Below, piece after piece: positions 21,774 to 32,396 of a stretch of 64,000 nt of DNA. Each line of letters starts with the position of its first letter. Position 1 is the first letter of the stretch. The stretch covers positions 22,246,527 through 22,310,526 of the forward strand of contig NC_030384.2 of NCBI RefSeq assembly GCF_001625215.2, in the 5' to 3' direction. The DNA comes from Daucus carota subsp. sativus. Taxonomy: Eukaryota > Streptophyta > Magnoliopsida > Apiales > Apiaceae. The translations under genes and the position numbers were made by a program. The notes below the pieces were generated by a model, which saw only the letters and a program-made list of their open reading frames with translations, was not told the origin of the DNA and did not search any database.

Positions 21774-24008
21774 CTAATTGTTAGTTTTAAGGACCCAGAC
21801 TTGCTTGGATCCTTTGGCCTTATTAAGTTTGTTAGCTTTTGCAGCGGAATTATCATTATCAGAGTTTGAGCTAACAGACTTTGGAACAGAGTTTGTACTA
21901 GAAACAGATTTTGTACTTGCAGAGTTTTTATTAACCTTTTTCAAAGAAGGTTTCAATTGATAATAATCATAATACAGGCTATGATATTCTTTGCAAGTAT
22001 AAATAGAATGCCATAAACTACCACAATGAAAACATGGATCTTGTGGTTTATATCTAATACTACTTTTTCTAACTCCAGACTTTGTAGGTAAGGAGTTAAT
22101 GTCCTTGTTCTTCCTGCAAAAATTAGCAAGATGATTAGTATTTCCACAGTTATGGCATGTCTTCCTAGGTGCATTTGGAATAGGCATGTAGTTATTACTC
22201 TTGTCTATTCCAACCTTGCCATTTCTATTTTTCCTAGGCTCCTTGTCTTTGTTATCAGACTTTACCTCTTTAAGCTTATGCTTAAGCTGTTTCTGAGTCA
22301 TCAGTCCTATGTTAACCTGTTTGGGCTTATCAGATTTTAAATTGTTGTTAATCTCTGATTCTGGTCTACTCTGTTTAGACTTAGAGGATTCAGCAACAAA
22401 TTTAACAGGTTTAACCTTAGGTTTTTGAGTTTTAACAAACTCTGTTTTTGATGACTCAACTTCTGAGTTATCAGTGTAACCTAGTCCCTTCTTCCAGTTT
22501 CCACTACCTAAGATATCCTGAGTAGTTTTGCCTGAATTAGTCCATGTCTTAATAATATCCCTTTCCTTAGCAAGTTCTGATTGAAGAGATGCATACCTCT
22601 TTAATAGTTCATCTTTGACAATGACAGCATCATCTCTCTCTTTCTGAACTTCTAACATCTGAACTAATTCTTTTTCTAGATAATCATTCCTTTTCTTTAC
22701 ACTTAGAGTTTCAGATTTTAATCTTTCATTTTCTAAAGTCTGATCTCTAAAGCTGATATGCAAAGTTTTAAGGAATAATCTTAACTCAGTTATATCTTCA
22801 GTATCAAAGGCAAGAGTAGAATGAGGTACCTTAGCAGTAGATTCAGAGTTGTTGTCAGTGTTTGCCATCAGAGCATAATTGACTTCTTCCTCTGAATCAG
22901 ATGTATCTGTCCAGTTTCCTTTCTTGGTGATAAAGGCTTTTTCCTTTTCTTTCTTGGCTTTCTTGTATTCAGATGCAAAGTGACCCTTTTCACCACAGTT
23001 GAAACAGGTATACTTGTCAGTTTTTCCAGCTTTTCCTTCCTTGCCCTCATTCTTCCTGAAGTTTTTCTTATCATAAACTCTGTCAGAGTTTCTGTCTTTT
23101 CTTGAGAAACTTTTGCCTTTGTTGAACTTTTTGTAAGCCAACTTCTTGAAGCTTTTCACCATCAGTGCTGCTAGCTGCATCATCTCATCATCACTGTCTT
23201 CAGAGTCTGAGGGAACATCAGAGTTTGAGTCATCAGAGTTTGATGACTCAATGTCAGACTTTGTGACATGAGCTTTTCCTTTGCTCTTAGCAGCTTCCTC
23301 TTGAACTTTTAGAGCAACAGACTTTGATTTGCCTCCATGACGTTTGCTCCTCTGCTCCATCTCAAGTTCATGAGTCTTCAGTCTTCCAAAAACATCATCA
23401 AGAGACATTTCTCCAAGATCAAGATTGTCTCTTATTGTAGTGACTTTCAAATCCCATTTTTCAGGAAGAGCCAGAAGGAATTTGAGGTTTGAGTCTTCAA
23501 GATCATATTCCTTGTTTACCAGAGATAAGTCATTCAACAGTTTGACAAATCTGTCATACAGATCTGTCAAGGACTCACCAGATTTTGAGTCAAAGTGCTC
23601 ATACTCCTGTGTAAGGATGGTTTTTCTGTTCTTCTTGATGGCTTGAGTTCCCTGATATCTGGTTTCCAGAGCATCCCAGATTTGTTTAGCAGTTTTGCAC
23701 CCAATCACCCTATTAGACATTGCATTATCAAGGGCACTGTGCAGAAGGTGTTTCACCTTTGAGTCTTTACCAATTGACAAAATATCCTCAGGGGTATAAT
23801 CTTTCTTGTCTTTTGGAACCATCTTCTGAGGCTCATCTGCAATCCCAATAGAGAGCTTGGTGGGCATGTGTGGTCCATCATAGATCCTGTCAAGGTATTC
23901 TGGATCGACAGAGTCTAGAAATATAGTCATTCTCTCTTTCCAGACTGGATATTCAGATGCCTTAAGGACTGGAACTCTAAAAGACGAAGCTTGTGATTTT
24001 TCAGACAT
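21774..24008 (-). CDS. Copia gag polyprotein
   Basis: 744-residue ORF starting ATG TCT GAA. The N-terminal half is the copia-type gag (UBN2-like) fold, with WKERMTIFLD (about residues 24-33), IWDALETRYQGT and ILTQEYEHFDSKSGESL. Three CCHC zinc knuckles follow, for RNA packaging. The first reads CFNCGEKGHFASEY, in which the last Cys is replaced by Tyr. The second (CHNCGNTNHLANFC) and third (CFHCGSLWHSIYTC) are intact. A Ser/Asp-rich stretch (SNSDDSNSDVPSDSED) is encoded by repeated AAACTCTGA-type DNA. A long central charged region is probably coiled-coil. The frame ends with TAG at 21774-21776, and the protease continues in the same frame 14 nt later after a second stop. Confidence 0.88.
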   Translation of the reverse strand: MSEKSQASSFRVPVLKASEYPVWKERMTIFLDSVDPEYLDRIYDGPHMPTKLSIGIADEPQKMVPKDKKDYTPEDILSIGKDSKVKHLLHSALDNAMSNRVIGCKTAKQIWDALETRYQGTQAIKKNRKTILTQEYEHFDSKSGESLTDLYDRFVKLLNDLSLVNKEYDLEDSNLKFLLALPEKWDLKVTTIRDNLDLGEMSLDDVFGRLKTHELEMEQRSKRHGGKSKSVALKVQEEAAKSKGKAHVTKSDIESSNSDDSNSDVPSDSEDSDDEMMQLAALMVKSFKKLAYKKFNKGKSFSRKDRNSDRVYDKKNFRKNEGKEGKAGKTDKYTCFNCGEKGHFASEYKKAKKEKEKAFITKKGNWTDTSDSEEEVNYALMANTDNNSESTAKVPHSTLAFDTEDITELRLFLKTLHISFRDQTLENERLKSETLSVKKRNDYLEKELVQMLEVQKERDDAVIVKDELLKRYASLQSELAKERDIIKTWTNSGKTTQDILGSGNWKKGLGYTDNSEVESSKTEFVKTQKPKVKPVKFVAESSKSKQSRPESEINNNLKSDKPKQVNIGLMTQKQLKHKLKEVKSDNKDKEPRKNRNGKVGIDKSNNYMPIPNAPRKTCHNCGNTNHLANFCRKNKDINSLPTKSGVRKSSIRYKPQDPCFHCGSLWHSIYTCKEYHSLYYDYYQLKPSLKKVNKNSASTKSVSSTNSVPKSVSSNSDNDNSAAKANKLNKAKGSKQVWVLKTNN

Positions 24009-24049
24009 GATTGTGATTAAGATCTCACTGTAGTTATCTTAACAGAGCT

Positions 24050-24062
24050 GGCTCTGATACAA
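24050..24062 (-). other. Primer-binding site of the copia element
   Basis: In element sense TTGTATCAGAGCC lies two bases inside the 5' LTR. It differs from the usual initiator-Met tRNA complement TGGTATCAGAGCC at one base. Confidence 0.8.
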
Positions 24063-24064
24063 CT

Positions 24065-24616
24065 TGTTAGGTCCTATAAACTCACTATATAAGTTGATAT
24101 AGTGAACACAATCAATAACACAGTATGACAATATAAGAGATTGAAAGCAGTAAACTCTTATTCACAAAGCTTGAATTGTTACAAAAACTCTCTCAGTGAT
24201 TTATATATTATCACTAAGAGCTGCTAGGGTTCTTCTAAGAATATACTCGATAACTTAACTCTTATAGAGTAACCCTAATCTGTGTTTATATAGACACAGT
24301 TACAAAATCAATCTCTGATTTGATATCCTATAAATCAGCTATGTATTTTATCAATCAAAGATTGCTACTGTTTTCTGTTTAGTTTCCATAGTCTACAAAT
24401 CACTCCTCCGCTTCTATCCTTCCTTGAAGTATATCCGCTTCTGAGCTCTTTCCACGTGTAAACTCTGATGAGTCTTGACAATGTAAACTCTGATCAGACT
24501 TTATCAAACTCTGGTCGGACTTTATTAAACTCTGATCAGCTTCCAGCTTAAACTCTGATCACTCCTGTTCTAAAACAAACTTTAAGAACATTAGTAATCA
24601 TCAATTATATCTAACC
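24065..24616 (-). repeat. 5' LTR of the copia element
   Basis: Same 552-bp sequence as 14658-15209 with five differences that I could count, including the terminal base (TAACC for TAACA). Confidence 0.95.
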
Positions 24617-25284
24617 GGTTAATAATCAAGTGAGTCATCAAAGTGGACTTAATATATCAAGTTGGTCACTGAACTCAAAACCGTCTCAAATTGGTCACTT
24701 AAGTCAGTTACATGTATCTTTAAATATGAGTTCAAGGAGTAAAAGTATTATTTACATAAATTTACACATTATTCTTGAATGTTACCCCAACTTAGTACAA
24801 GGTTATGACTTCTAGTATTTATGATAATATATTTAAATTTTATCAAGTTTATTTGTTATTTATTTTTTATTATATAGTTAATTCCTTTATTTTAATTAAA
24901 AAAAAATAATAAATAAACTTGATAAAATCAAAATATATTATTATAAATACTAGAAGTCATAACATTGTACTTAGTTGTGATAACATTCAAGAATAATGCG
25001 TAAACCTCTGTAAATAATATTTTTAATCCTTTAGCTCATATTTAAAGATACGTGTAACCGACTTAAGTGACCAATTTGAGACGGTTTTTAGTTCAGTGAC
25101 CAACTTAATATATCGAGCCCACTCTGGTGACTCACTTGATTATTAACCCCTTATTGTTATCAGCCTTTCGTTGAGTAGTCACTGCAATATCTTCTTCTCG
25201 AGACGTTTGTGAAGATTGGATGGCAAAATTGACCAGTCTCTTTGATGCCATATCAAGATATAATTCCTTCCCCACTTTTATGAT

Positions 25285-25450
25285 TTATGATCTCCTCTCA
25301 TTCAGTGTTGAAGATAAAATTATATTGTTATATTTGAGTCGGAGTCTCATAATTTTGCGGAAACTTTGTTGTCTTATTCTGGAGCTTCTTCTAAGCTGTG
25401 GTCTATGTCTTGCAAACATCAATCTCGGAAAGGGATTAAACATACATGCC
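25285..25450 (-). pseudogene. Ulp1-gene 3' fragment of unit A
   Basis: On the minus strand MRLRLKYNNIILSSTLNE (near 25300-25350) matches TRLRFKYNTAILSSHLNE in the last exon of the unit B Ulp1 gene (49435-49713). It ends shortly after in a stop. No catalytic region of the protease is found nearby, so only the 3' tail survives, facing the FAR1 fragment at 13086-13998. Confidence 0.65.
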
Positions 25451-25574
25451 CTTTTTTGACATGTAGAACTATGTAGATATGTGATTACAATATTTGACAC
25501 TAACAAAATATAAAACAATAACTATAAACAACTCCAATAAAAACTATTTGAATACAAATGACAAAATAACAAGT

Positions 25575-26490
25575 ACTACATCACCCCCCCTCTCTAAAAG
25601 CAAGCCCCCTAGAAGTCATCACCCACCCTCCAAAAGTCATCAACCACCGAGTCTGTATTTTAGTAATATATATGACAATAATGTTCTGTATTTTGGACAT
25701 GTAGAACTATTGATTACATGATTTGCCACTAGAAAAATAATAATGAACCACTATAAACAACTCCAATAAAAACCACAAAATAAAAACTAAATTCCTATAT
25801 GTCACCATGCACCTAGGGGCTACAATCAATTCACCATAGGCATACAATCACTCTGTATTCTAGTAGTTTTTCCAGCTTATTTAGCGGATTAATCACTATA
25901 AAATAAGCATGCAATCACTATTATTCATGCCTAAGTTATCACCCCCCACCCCCAAAAGTCATCACCCCCCCCCCCCCTGAAGCCGTCACGCCCCCTAGAA
26001 GCCATCACCCCCTAGAAGTCATCACCCACCCCCCCGAAGCCATCACCCCCTCCATAGAAGCCATCAGCCACCCCTTGAGTAATTTATATGTAATGTTATG
26101 CTATAAAATAATCCTACAGTCAGTATAAAATAGTCACTTTAATCACTATATATAGTAGTTCAATGTTTATATTTAGTAGTTCATACATCAGCAACTAAAA
26201 TATTTTTAGTTTTCAGCATATTTAGTGCATTAATCACTAAGTTTATCAGTTGAATCACTAAGTTTCCCACCATATCAAGTACATTAATCACTATATTTAT
26301 CCATTCTTTATGTCAATAAGCGTACTATATAGCATAAATGGACATATATAGTATTCTTTAATTAAACAACTAATATGCCAAAAATGATAATTAAGAATCT
26401 AGAGAAAACAAAACATAACAGTTAGAAGCCATCACCCCCCTAGAAGCCATAGAAGCCATCAACCCCCCTAGAAGCCATCTTCCACACCTT
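25575..26490. repeat. Degenerate GAAGCCATCACCCCC array and ATCACTA motifs
   Basis: Clusters at 25575-25650, 25935-26075 and 26425-26485 repeat GAAGCCATCACCCCC and AGAAGTCATCACCC with long C runs. Between them are AATCACTATAnnTAGTAGTT-type motifs. This is probably intron or flank of unit A. No ORF is supported. Confidence 0.7.
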
Positions 26491-27119
26491 TTAGTAATTT
26501 ATTATATGCAATGCTCTGCCTATAAAATAATCCTACACTCACTATATAAGAATCACTTTAATCACTCTATTTAGTAGTTCATACATCAGCAGCTAACACT
26601 ACAAGAAACTGGTCTATCAGCGACCAAAAGTATCAGCGACCGCAAAGTCTGTCGCTAATATTGAACAATAGCGACAGCCTTCCGCGACCGCAAAAATTCT
26701 CGTCGCTAATACCCGATCAGCGACCGACAGCCGTCGCTAATTTGTCGAACAAAATTTCTTTGCCCCAAAAAAAATGGAGGGTAAATTGGCGCCAACTCAA
26801 TTAGCGACCACTCTTTAGTTGCGACCGAAATCAGTCGCAAAAAATGCCACATCATCATGATATCAGCGACCGCACGTGGTTGCTAAAAGGCGTCGCTGTA
26901 TTTTTTTTCCCAAATTTTTTTTTGTCACACCACATCTGCAACAAGAATTATTAGCGACCAAATGCCGTAGCAGAAAGCTCCACGTCATCAATTAACTATG
27001 GAAATTAGTCGCGAAAGGTGGTTGCGGATGTAATTTTTTATTTCTTTCGATGATAGAATATTTTTATTAGTTATAACTTAATAAAAATCTTTAAATTATA
27101 AAAAAAATATTTTTATATG

Positions 27120-28060
27120 ATATTGTTGGTTGATGGATTTTTGAGTTACCTATTTTTAAATTAATATTTAATTATGTTTATTATTTCAGATTAACTTTAT
27201 CATAAATTGAATATTTTGAAAAAATATATTTTAATTTAAAATGATTTATTTTCTCGATATATCTCACGTATGACTTTTCGCTACCTATAGATACTATATT
27301 ATTTTCACTTTAAGCTAAGTAGAAGATGTCTACAATATTTGATGTATTGTAAAATTGTTATAAATTTTAAAAAATATAATATTTTTCCACTAATTTTATT
27401 AAAAATAATTATTAACAAATATATATATATATATATATATATTTGTTCATTCTAAAAGTATAAGCATGTGCCCTTTTATTTTTCACGAAGATTCCACTAC
27501 AAGTTTGTTTTATTTTTATTATGTAATGTGAATAATGATGCCCTGAATTTAAGTATTTGTCTCATGTACTAACTTAATAAATATTTAACTAATGATACTT
27601 TATTTACTTTTCCCATAAAATATATTTAATTATTTGAAAAAAATTAGAATTACCTATTTTAAAATTGAAAATAATTTATGTTTATTATTCTAGATTAGTT
27701 ACTTTATTATAAAGTGAATATTTTAATAAATATATTTTTTAATCTGAAAATGAATTATTGTTATGATATATCTGGGGTGTAGGAATTTTGCAACCTATAA
27801 CTAATAAATTAGTTTCATTTTATACTATAATAAAAGATTTCTAGAATTTAGATATTATAAAAATATTATAAATTGAAAAAAAAATATAACCTTATTTTTA
27901 TTAATTTGATTAAAATTATTTTTTTTCAACAAATATATTTATCCACATGAAAAGTATAAGCATGTTCTCACTTATTTTTCACGGAGATTGCGCTACACAT
28001 TATTTTATTTTTATTTTGTGGTGTGAGTATATGCTGTCTTGAATTTAAGAATTGTCAAAT
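27120..28060. repeat. Diverged direct duplication inside the CACTA element
   Basis: About 27120-27560 and 27620-28060 align by eye in the same order, with shared blocks such as TTTATTATTnnAGATTA, ATTTTTCACG.AGATT.C and GAATTTAAG.ATTTGTC. Both copies are AT-rich and noncoding. Confidence 0.5.
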
Positions 28061-28810
28061 TATATTAAGTCATAAAAGATCTTAATTAATAATATTTTTA
28101 TTTATTTTACTAATGTTACATATTTATTTATGAATATTTCCGATATTAATTGTTAAAATTTTCATTTAGGAAGGGACCAAACTAGTCTATGTGAGAGGAT
28201 TAAAGTAAATCCAAATTTATTTTATGTGATTAATTATATAATTATATTTTTCTAGAATATTTAATTTTAATTTTGTAATAATATAAAATTGAAAATTCGA
28301 GTCTTTGGGTCTTCTCGCACAACAAGAAGTGGCGGGCTATACGGAAGCAAAAGCGGGAGAAATGGGAGGGTTTCTATACGTGTGTCCATCCCACGGCCAT
28401 ATCTATCCACAAAACGTTGATCCCATCTACCTGTGTGTCATGGCATAAATCATGATACTAGTTCTTTCCAGTTTCATTGTTAATTTTAATTACTTTGAAG
28501 GTTTCAAATCTATGGTTTGTTATTTTTTATGTTATGGTACAGCATAGTATGGTCGGTACTTATGTATTTTGAGTTTTTGGAGGGTGCCCATTTAAAAAAG
28601 AGGGCCAAACAACCTTTTTTCGTAGCTTAAGGCATCCTAATTGGCCATTCTTGTGTGCTGGATTCTTCTGGTCCTATTACAAATCTTTATGATTGGCCGG
28701 TTTGAGTTTAATTATGTTTTCTGATAACTTGTTCTGCACTTCTTTTCAGTCATTCCTTATTCTTTAAGTGATTGGTGATCTTGATTTTGTATATGAGCTT
28801 TTCACAAGAC

Positions 28811-29169
28811 ATGGATGATGAGAATGAGAAACTTATTAGGAGGATGAATCCACCGAGGTTGCTATAATCTTTCTGTTCATAATCTTATTTTTTATGCATA
28901 ACCTAAAACTAAAATTTACTGAACTTTGTTACTTGTATTTGAATTTGCAGGGTTGTGATTGATAATGAATCCTGCAAAAATGCTACTGTTATTGTTATTC
29001 AGGTATGTCTTTTTGTAAATTCTGTATGTGCACCTTCTTGTCATTAATGGAGTTTTAGTTTTTTCTATTTTTCTGACTTTATATTATATGTAATATGGTG
29101 CAGGTGGATAGTGCTAATGAGCATGGAATACTATTGGAAGTTGTTCAAGTCCTACATTACCGTTACTGA
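28811..29169 (+). pseudogene. Captured ACR-like (ACT-domain repeat) gene fragment
   Basis: Three exons with proper splice sites resemble the start of plant ACR proteins (regulatory proteins with repeated ligand-binding ACT domains). Exon 1, 28811-28857, reads MDDENEKLIRRMNPPR. Exon 2, 28951-29002, reads VVIDNESCKNATVIVIQ. Exon 3, 29104-29169, reads VDSANEHGILLEVVQVL and then ends HYRY-stop, where the ACT domain should continue. The splice phase is preserved, so a short spliced product of about 55 residues is possible. About 500 bp of less AT-rich sequence upstream (28300-28800) may be its captured 5' region. It lies between the CACTA subterminal arrays, so it was most likely transduplicated. 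Recognition is from memory of the family. Confidence 0.7.
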
Positions 29170-29625
29170 AGCTTGCATATCTTGGTGTTTATGTTTTTAT
29201 ATGTAATATTTGGATTTGGTGATACTTGATAATATGATTTTATAGCGGATAAAACTTTTTATATAGTATTTTAAGAATTTTATATTTATTTATATATATT
29301 TGTGTGTAAAAGGAGATATTTGTAATATCTTGGAAAACATGGGCAATATAAATGCTAATTCTATAAAATACAAAAAAATTGAAAATTATGAAATCAAGTA
29401 TCAGCGACCGTACTCCGTCACAAAGGAATAAAACAATAAGTAAAAGGTGCAGAATAATAGCTACCGCTTCCGGTCGCTAATAGTGGTCGCAAATTTAGCA
29501 ACGGAAAAACCTTCGTTGCTAAAGTCGGTCGCCAACTCAGCGACGACTCGCGGTCGCTGAAGTAGGTCGCAAAATTTTGTGACGATTCTCGGTCGCTGAT
29601 GTGGTCGCGGACACGTGGATTGGTG

Positions 29626-30525
29626 CAACTAATGTACTTCGTGCAAAACTGATTTAGGTACAATCACAAATACAAGATTACCACAAATACACTATCTCTA
29701 ATAGAAGATTACAATTACTATAGAACTACAAATTACTAATAATCTGTCTAATACAAGGCTACAATCACTAGAGAACAGAACTAGTACAAATCACAAGCAT
29801 AATTACTACGAATCAAAAGCATATAAACTACAAATGACAAGCATAACTACTACAAATCAGAAGCATATAAACTACAAATCACAACTTATAAACAGTCAAA
29901 TCATAAGGACAAACATGCCATAACAAAATTATTTCTAAAATAGCATTAATTATCCTAAAAACATTAATCAACATACCTCCTCTAGTTCTGGCCATTAATT
30001 TATGCTTTGAGAATGATTTAAATGGAGCTAACTGCTGTTATGGAGAAACATAAATAATAACAGTTAGTTGAATCAAAAACCCTAGAATCATTGATATATT
30101 AACAGCAAATCACTATAAAACATTTATATACAAGTTTATGTTGTTAAATCACTAAAAAAGAGTAGAAATATACCATATGAACAGATTGACATAGATTTTG
30201 TAGGCTTTTGATTTCGTAGCTGAATTTGACACTCTCCTCGCCTCAAATTTGTACCTGCATAAAGTTTTGAAGTTGAGATATGATGTTTAGTTATTATGTA
30301 CAAGTATCAACAATAACAGCTAATTGAATTTCAAAAACCCTAGAATCGTCAAAATTTTGACATGCAATCACTACAAAACATTTTCTTATACAATTTATAT
30401 AGTTAAATCACTGAAAAAACATTACAAAACACACTGTATGAATAATTTCACACAAATTTCTGCTTGTTTGTGCTTTCGTTGCTTGATTCGCTCTCGTCTC
30501 GTCTCAAATTTCTGCCTGTAGAGAG
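29626..30525. other. Unit A remnant with a diverged repeat
   Basis: About 30060-30250 and 30310-30520 share order and motifs (CAAAAACCCTAGAATC, AATCACTA.AAAACATTT, CTCAAATTT), suggesting an old duplication. No gene is supported. It probably corresponds to the 5' region of the lost Ulp1 gene. Confidence 0.45.
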
Positions 30526-31890
30526 TGTTGTGATTATTTATTTAATCTAAACGTGTGTCAATTATTTTTATGAGGTGGTTTATTTGTTTAGTTGTTTTAA
30601 ATAAATTGTATCAGCAGTTACGTGTGTATAAGTACCAGTAGGAGAGATATTATAGGAGAGTCTTGGGTAGTGGAAGTATTTTAGGAGTCCAGTATGCTAG
30701 TTGGTAGGTTAGTTGCTATTTTTGTGCTACCACCTCTTCCGTATGGTTCTATTTAAACTGAATGTATCTTGTTTAGTTGATAAGAAGAAAATACAATGTA
30801 GTTTTCATGTAAAATAAAATAAAATTACAACATGGTATCAGAGCTTGAGGGAGTATCAAGGCTTAATAGCCTTCCCTACGATTCCCTTGAGGGATAATGA
30901 TTCATTTCGTGAAGAAGCTCCATGCTGGGATGAAGCTGAAGTCCAGGAAGAAGTCCCAAGAAAAGCATCAATAGAGGAGCAGACAAGAAGAATCGTTTGT
31001 CATTTACCGGGGTTTGAAGGTGCAGAGGCCCATTCACTCGAGGCCCATTCACCATATTTAACACTCACGTTGTAGCACTAGAATGTGGTAGAATCTTGGA
31101 GGCAAAAATTGCGATGTTTATTCGGTTATTTTTGGGCTATATTAAAAGAAGTGCAGGGAGTGTCAATATGCAGTGTGTGAAGGTCGGGAAACAGGGAGGT
31201 TTGGATGGTCGGAACTGTCGACTTTGTGTGGACTGTGACAGGATGCCAGACCGGCAAAACAAAAGGCCAGACGGGCAGCCAAACAAAAGGCCAGACGGGC
31301 CAACCAGACGGGTTAAGTTAAAAGCCATATGGGCTCAGTTTAAAAGCCATACGGGCTTGTGAAGAATAGCCATACGGGCTTAATTTAAAAGTCATACGGG
31401 ATTTTGAAGAATAGCCATACGGGCTCAGTTTAATAGCCATACGAGCTCAGTTTAAAACGCCACATGGGCCAATAAAGAAAGTCTTATCAGCTATGAACGT
31501 CTTGCTAGATGGGCACCAAAGATCATGTCAGATGCGAAGAATTTTCCAGATGGGCAGCTAAGTTTAGATTAAGGGGGAGATTGTTGGGATTATTTATTTA
31601 ATCTAAACTTGTGTCAATTATTGTTATGAGGTGGTTTATTTGTTTAGTTGTTTTAAATAAATTATATGAGCAGTTACGTGTGTATAAGTAGCAGTAGGAG
31701 AGATATTATAGGAGAGTCTTGGGTAGTGGAAGTATTTTAGGAGTCCAGTATGCTAGTTGGTAGGTTAGTTGCTATTTTTGTGCTACCACCTCTTCCGTGT
31801 GGTTCTATTTAAACTGCATGTATCTTGTTTAGTTGATAAGAAGAAAATACAATGTAGTTTTCATGTAAAAAAAAAAAAAAAAATTCAACA
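30526..31890 (+). mobile_element. Small non-autonomous LTR retrotransposon (TRIM-like)
   Basis: LTRs of about 307 bp (30526-30832) and 309 bp (31582-31890), both starting TGTTG.GATTATTTATTT and ending CAACA. TSD GAGAG (30521-30525 and 31891-31895). The primer site TGGTATCAGAGC starts at 30833 directly after the LTR, and the polypurine tract AAGGGGGAGAT precedes the 3' LTR at 31571. The internal region is only about 750 bp, with no gag or pol motif recognised. I count about eight LTR differences outside the A-rich tail. A degenerate tandem array of AGCCATACGGGCT units occupies 31249-31470. Confidence 0.9.
31249..31470. repeat. Degenerate GCCATACGGGCT tandem array
   Basis: About ten units of GCCAGACGGGC or GCCATACGGGCTCAGTTTAA type, some alternating with GTGAAGAAT or TTTTGAAGAAT spacers, inside the small LTR element. 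Confidence 0.85.
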
Positions 31891-31895
31891 GAGAG

Positions 31896-32192
31896 TTTGA
31901 GCTTTAGAAACACAGAACAAATTTTAAACAACGGAGATGACGCTGTGATTTGGAACAAATGTTCAGTGATTTTTACCTTTTGTGAAGATAAACAGTGCGG
32001 AAGAGTAGTGCTCTGATTCTGTAATGTGCGTATATGTTGTATCTATATTTTTATTTTGATTTAACTATGTACCGTTAATTTTATTTTTGGGTTTAGTTTT
32101 GGGCTATAGGTAGTAGTGGATTGGGTTATATCTTGGGCTGGACTTAGTTTGTAGGTTTTTAGATTATTTTAGTTTGTACTAGAATAGCCCCC
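31896..32192. other. Unit A right terminal region
   Basis: AT-rich, ending TAGTTTGTACTAGAATAGCC at the (TA)n tract. No gene seen. Confidence 0.45.
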
Positions 32193-32396
32193 TATATATA
32201 TATACATAAGAAAAGAGACTTAGAGAGAGAGCTAGCTAATAAGGAAGGAGAACATCTTATTTCTATATCATAATCAAGGTACAAGCAAGCCTTATATAGG
32301 TTAGTGGGATGTATGTTACAACAAAAATAGAAAGTCAAAGGTTGATTAATAATGAGAGGGTACAAAAGGGTGAGAAACACCAGAGTCATCCACACA

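Larger units (their letters stand above)
14658..24616 (-). mobile_element. Ty1/copia LTR retrotransposon (Sirevirus-like), full length but disrupted
   Basis: 9,959-bp element on the minus strand with 552-bp LTRs (14658-15209 and 24065-24616) and a 5-bp TSD GGTTA (14653-14657 and 24617-24621). Order in element sense: LTR, primer site, gag (24008-21774), protease, integrase, reverse transcriptase, RNase H (to 17574), an extra ORF of 606 residues (17159-15339), polypurine tract, LTR. Integrase before RT identifies Ty1/copia. The extra ORF after RNase H and the large gag suggest a Sirevirus-type lineage (inference). I count five differences between the LTRs (about 0.9%), so insertion was recent. 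Pol carries two nonsense codons and a frameshift, and a hAT element interrupts it. Confidence 0.92.
14652..25150. mobile_element. Mutator-type palindromic MITE split by the copia element
   Basis: Only six bases of the left end (14652-14657) precede the copia insertion; the rest lies at 24617-25150. The inverted ends read GGGTTAATAATCAAGTGAGT (after removing the copia element) and, inverted, GGGGTTAATAATCAAGTGAG. The 534-bp right portion is a near-complete palindrome with its axis near 24890. Flanks TCATTGTTA (14643-14651) and TTATTGTTA (25151-25159) form a 9-bp TSD with one mismatch, fitting a Mutator-type MITE. Confidence 0.75.
26597..29625. mobile_element. CACTA element with captured gene fragment, right end missing
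   Basis: Left end CACTACAAGAAACTGGTC at 26597, followed by subterminal TCAGCGACC/GGTCGCTGA repeats. The same repeats, inverted, fill 29400-29610, marking the right side, but no TAGTG terminus is found there, so the right end is deleted or decayed. The interior is AT-rich and carries ACR-type exons at 28811-29169. No transposase is recognised. Confidence 0.7.

Noticed and set aside
25575-26490. CRISPR-like or minisatellite gene array
   Set aside because: Units are irregular, spacers are not unique sequences of equal size, and the context is a plant transposon.
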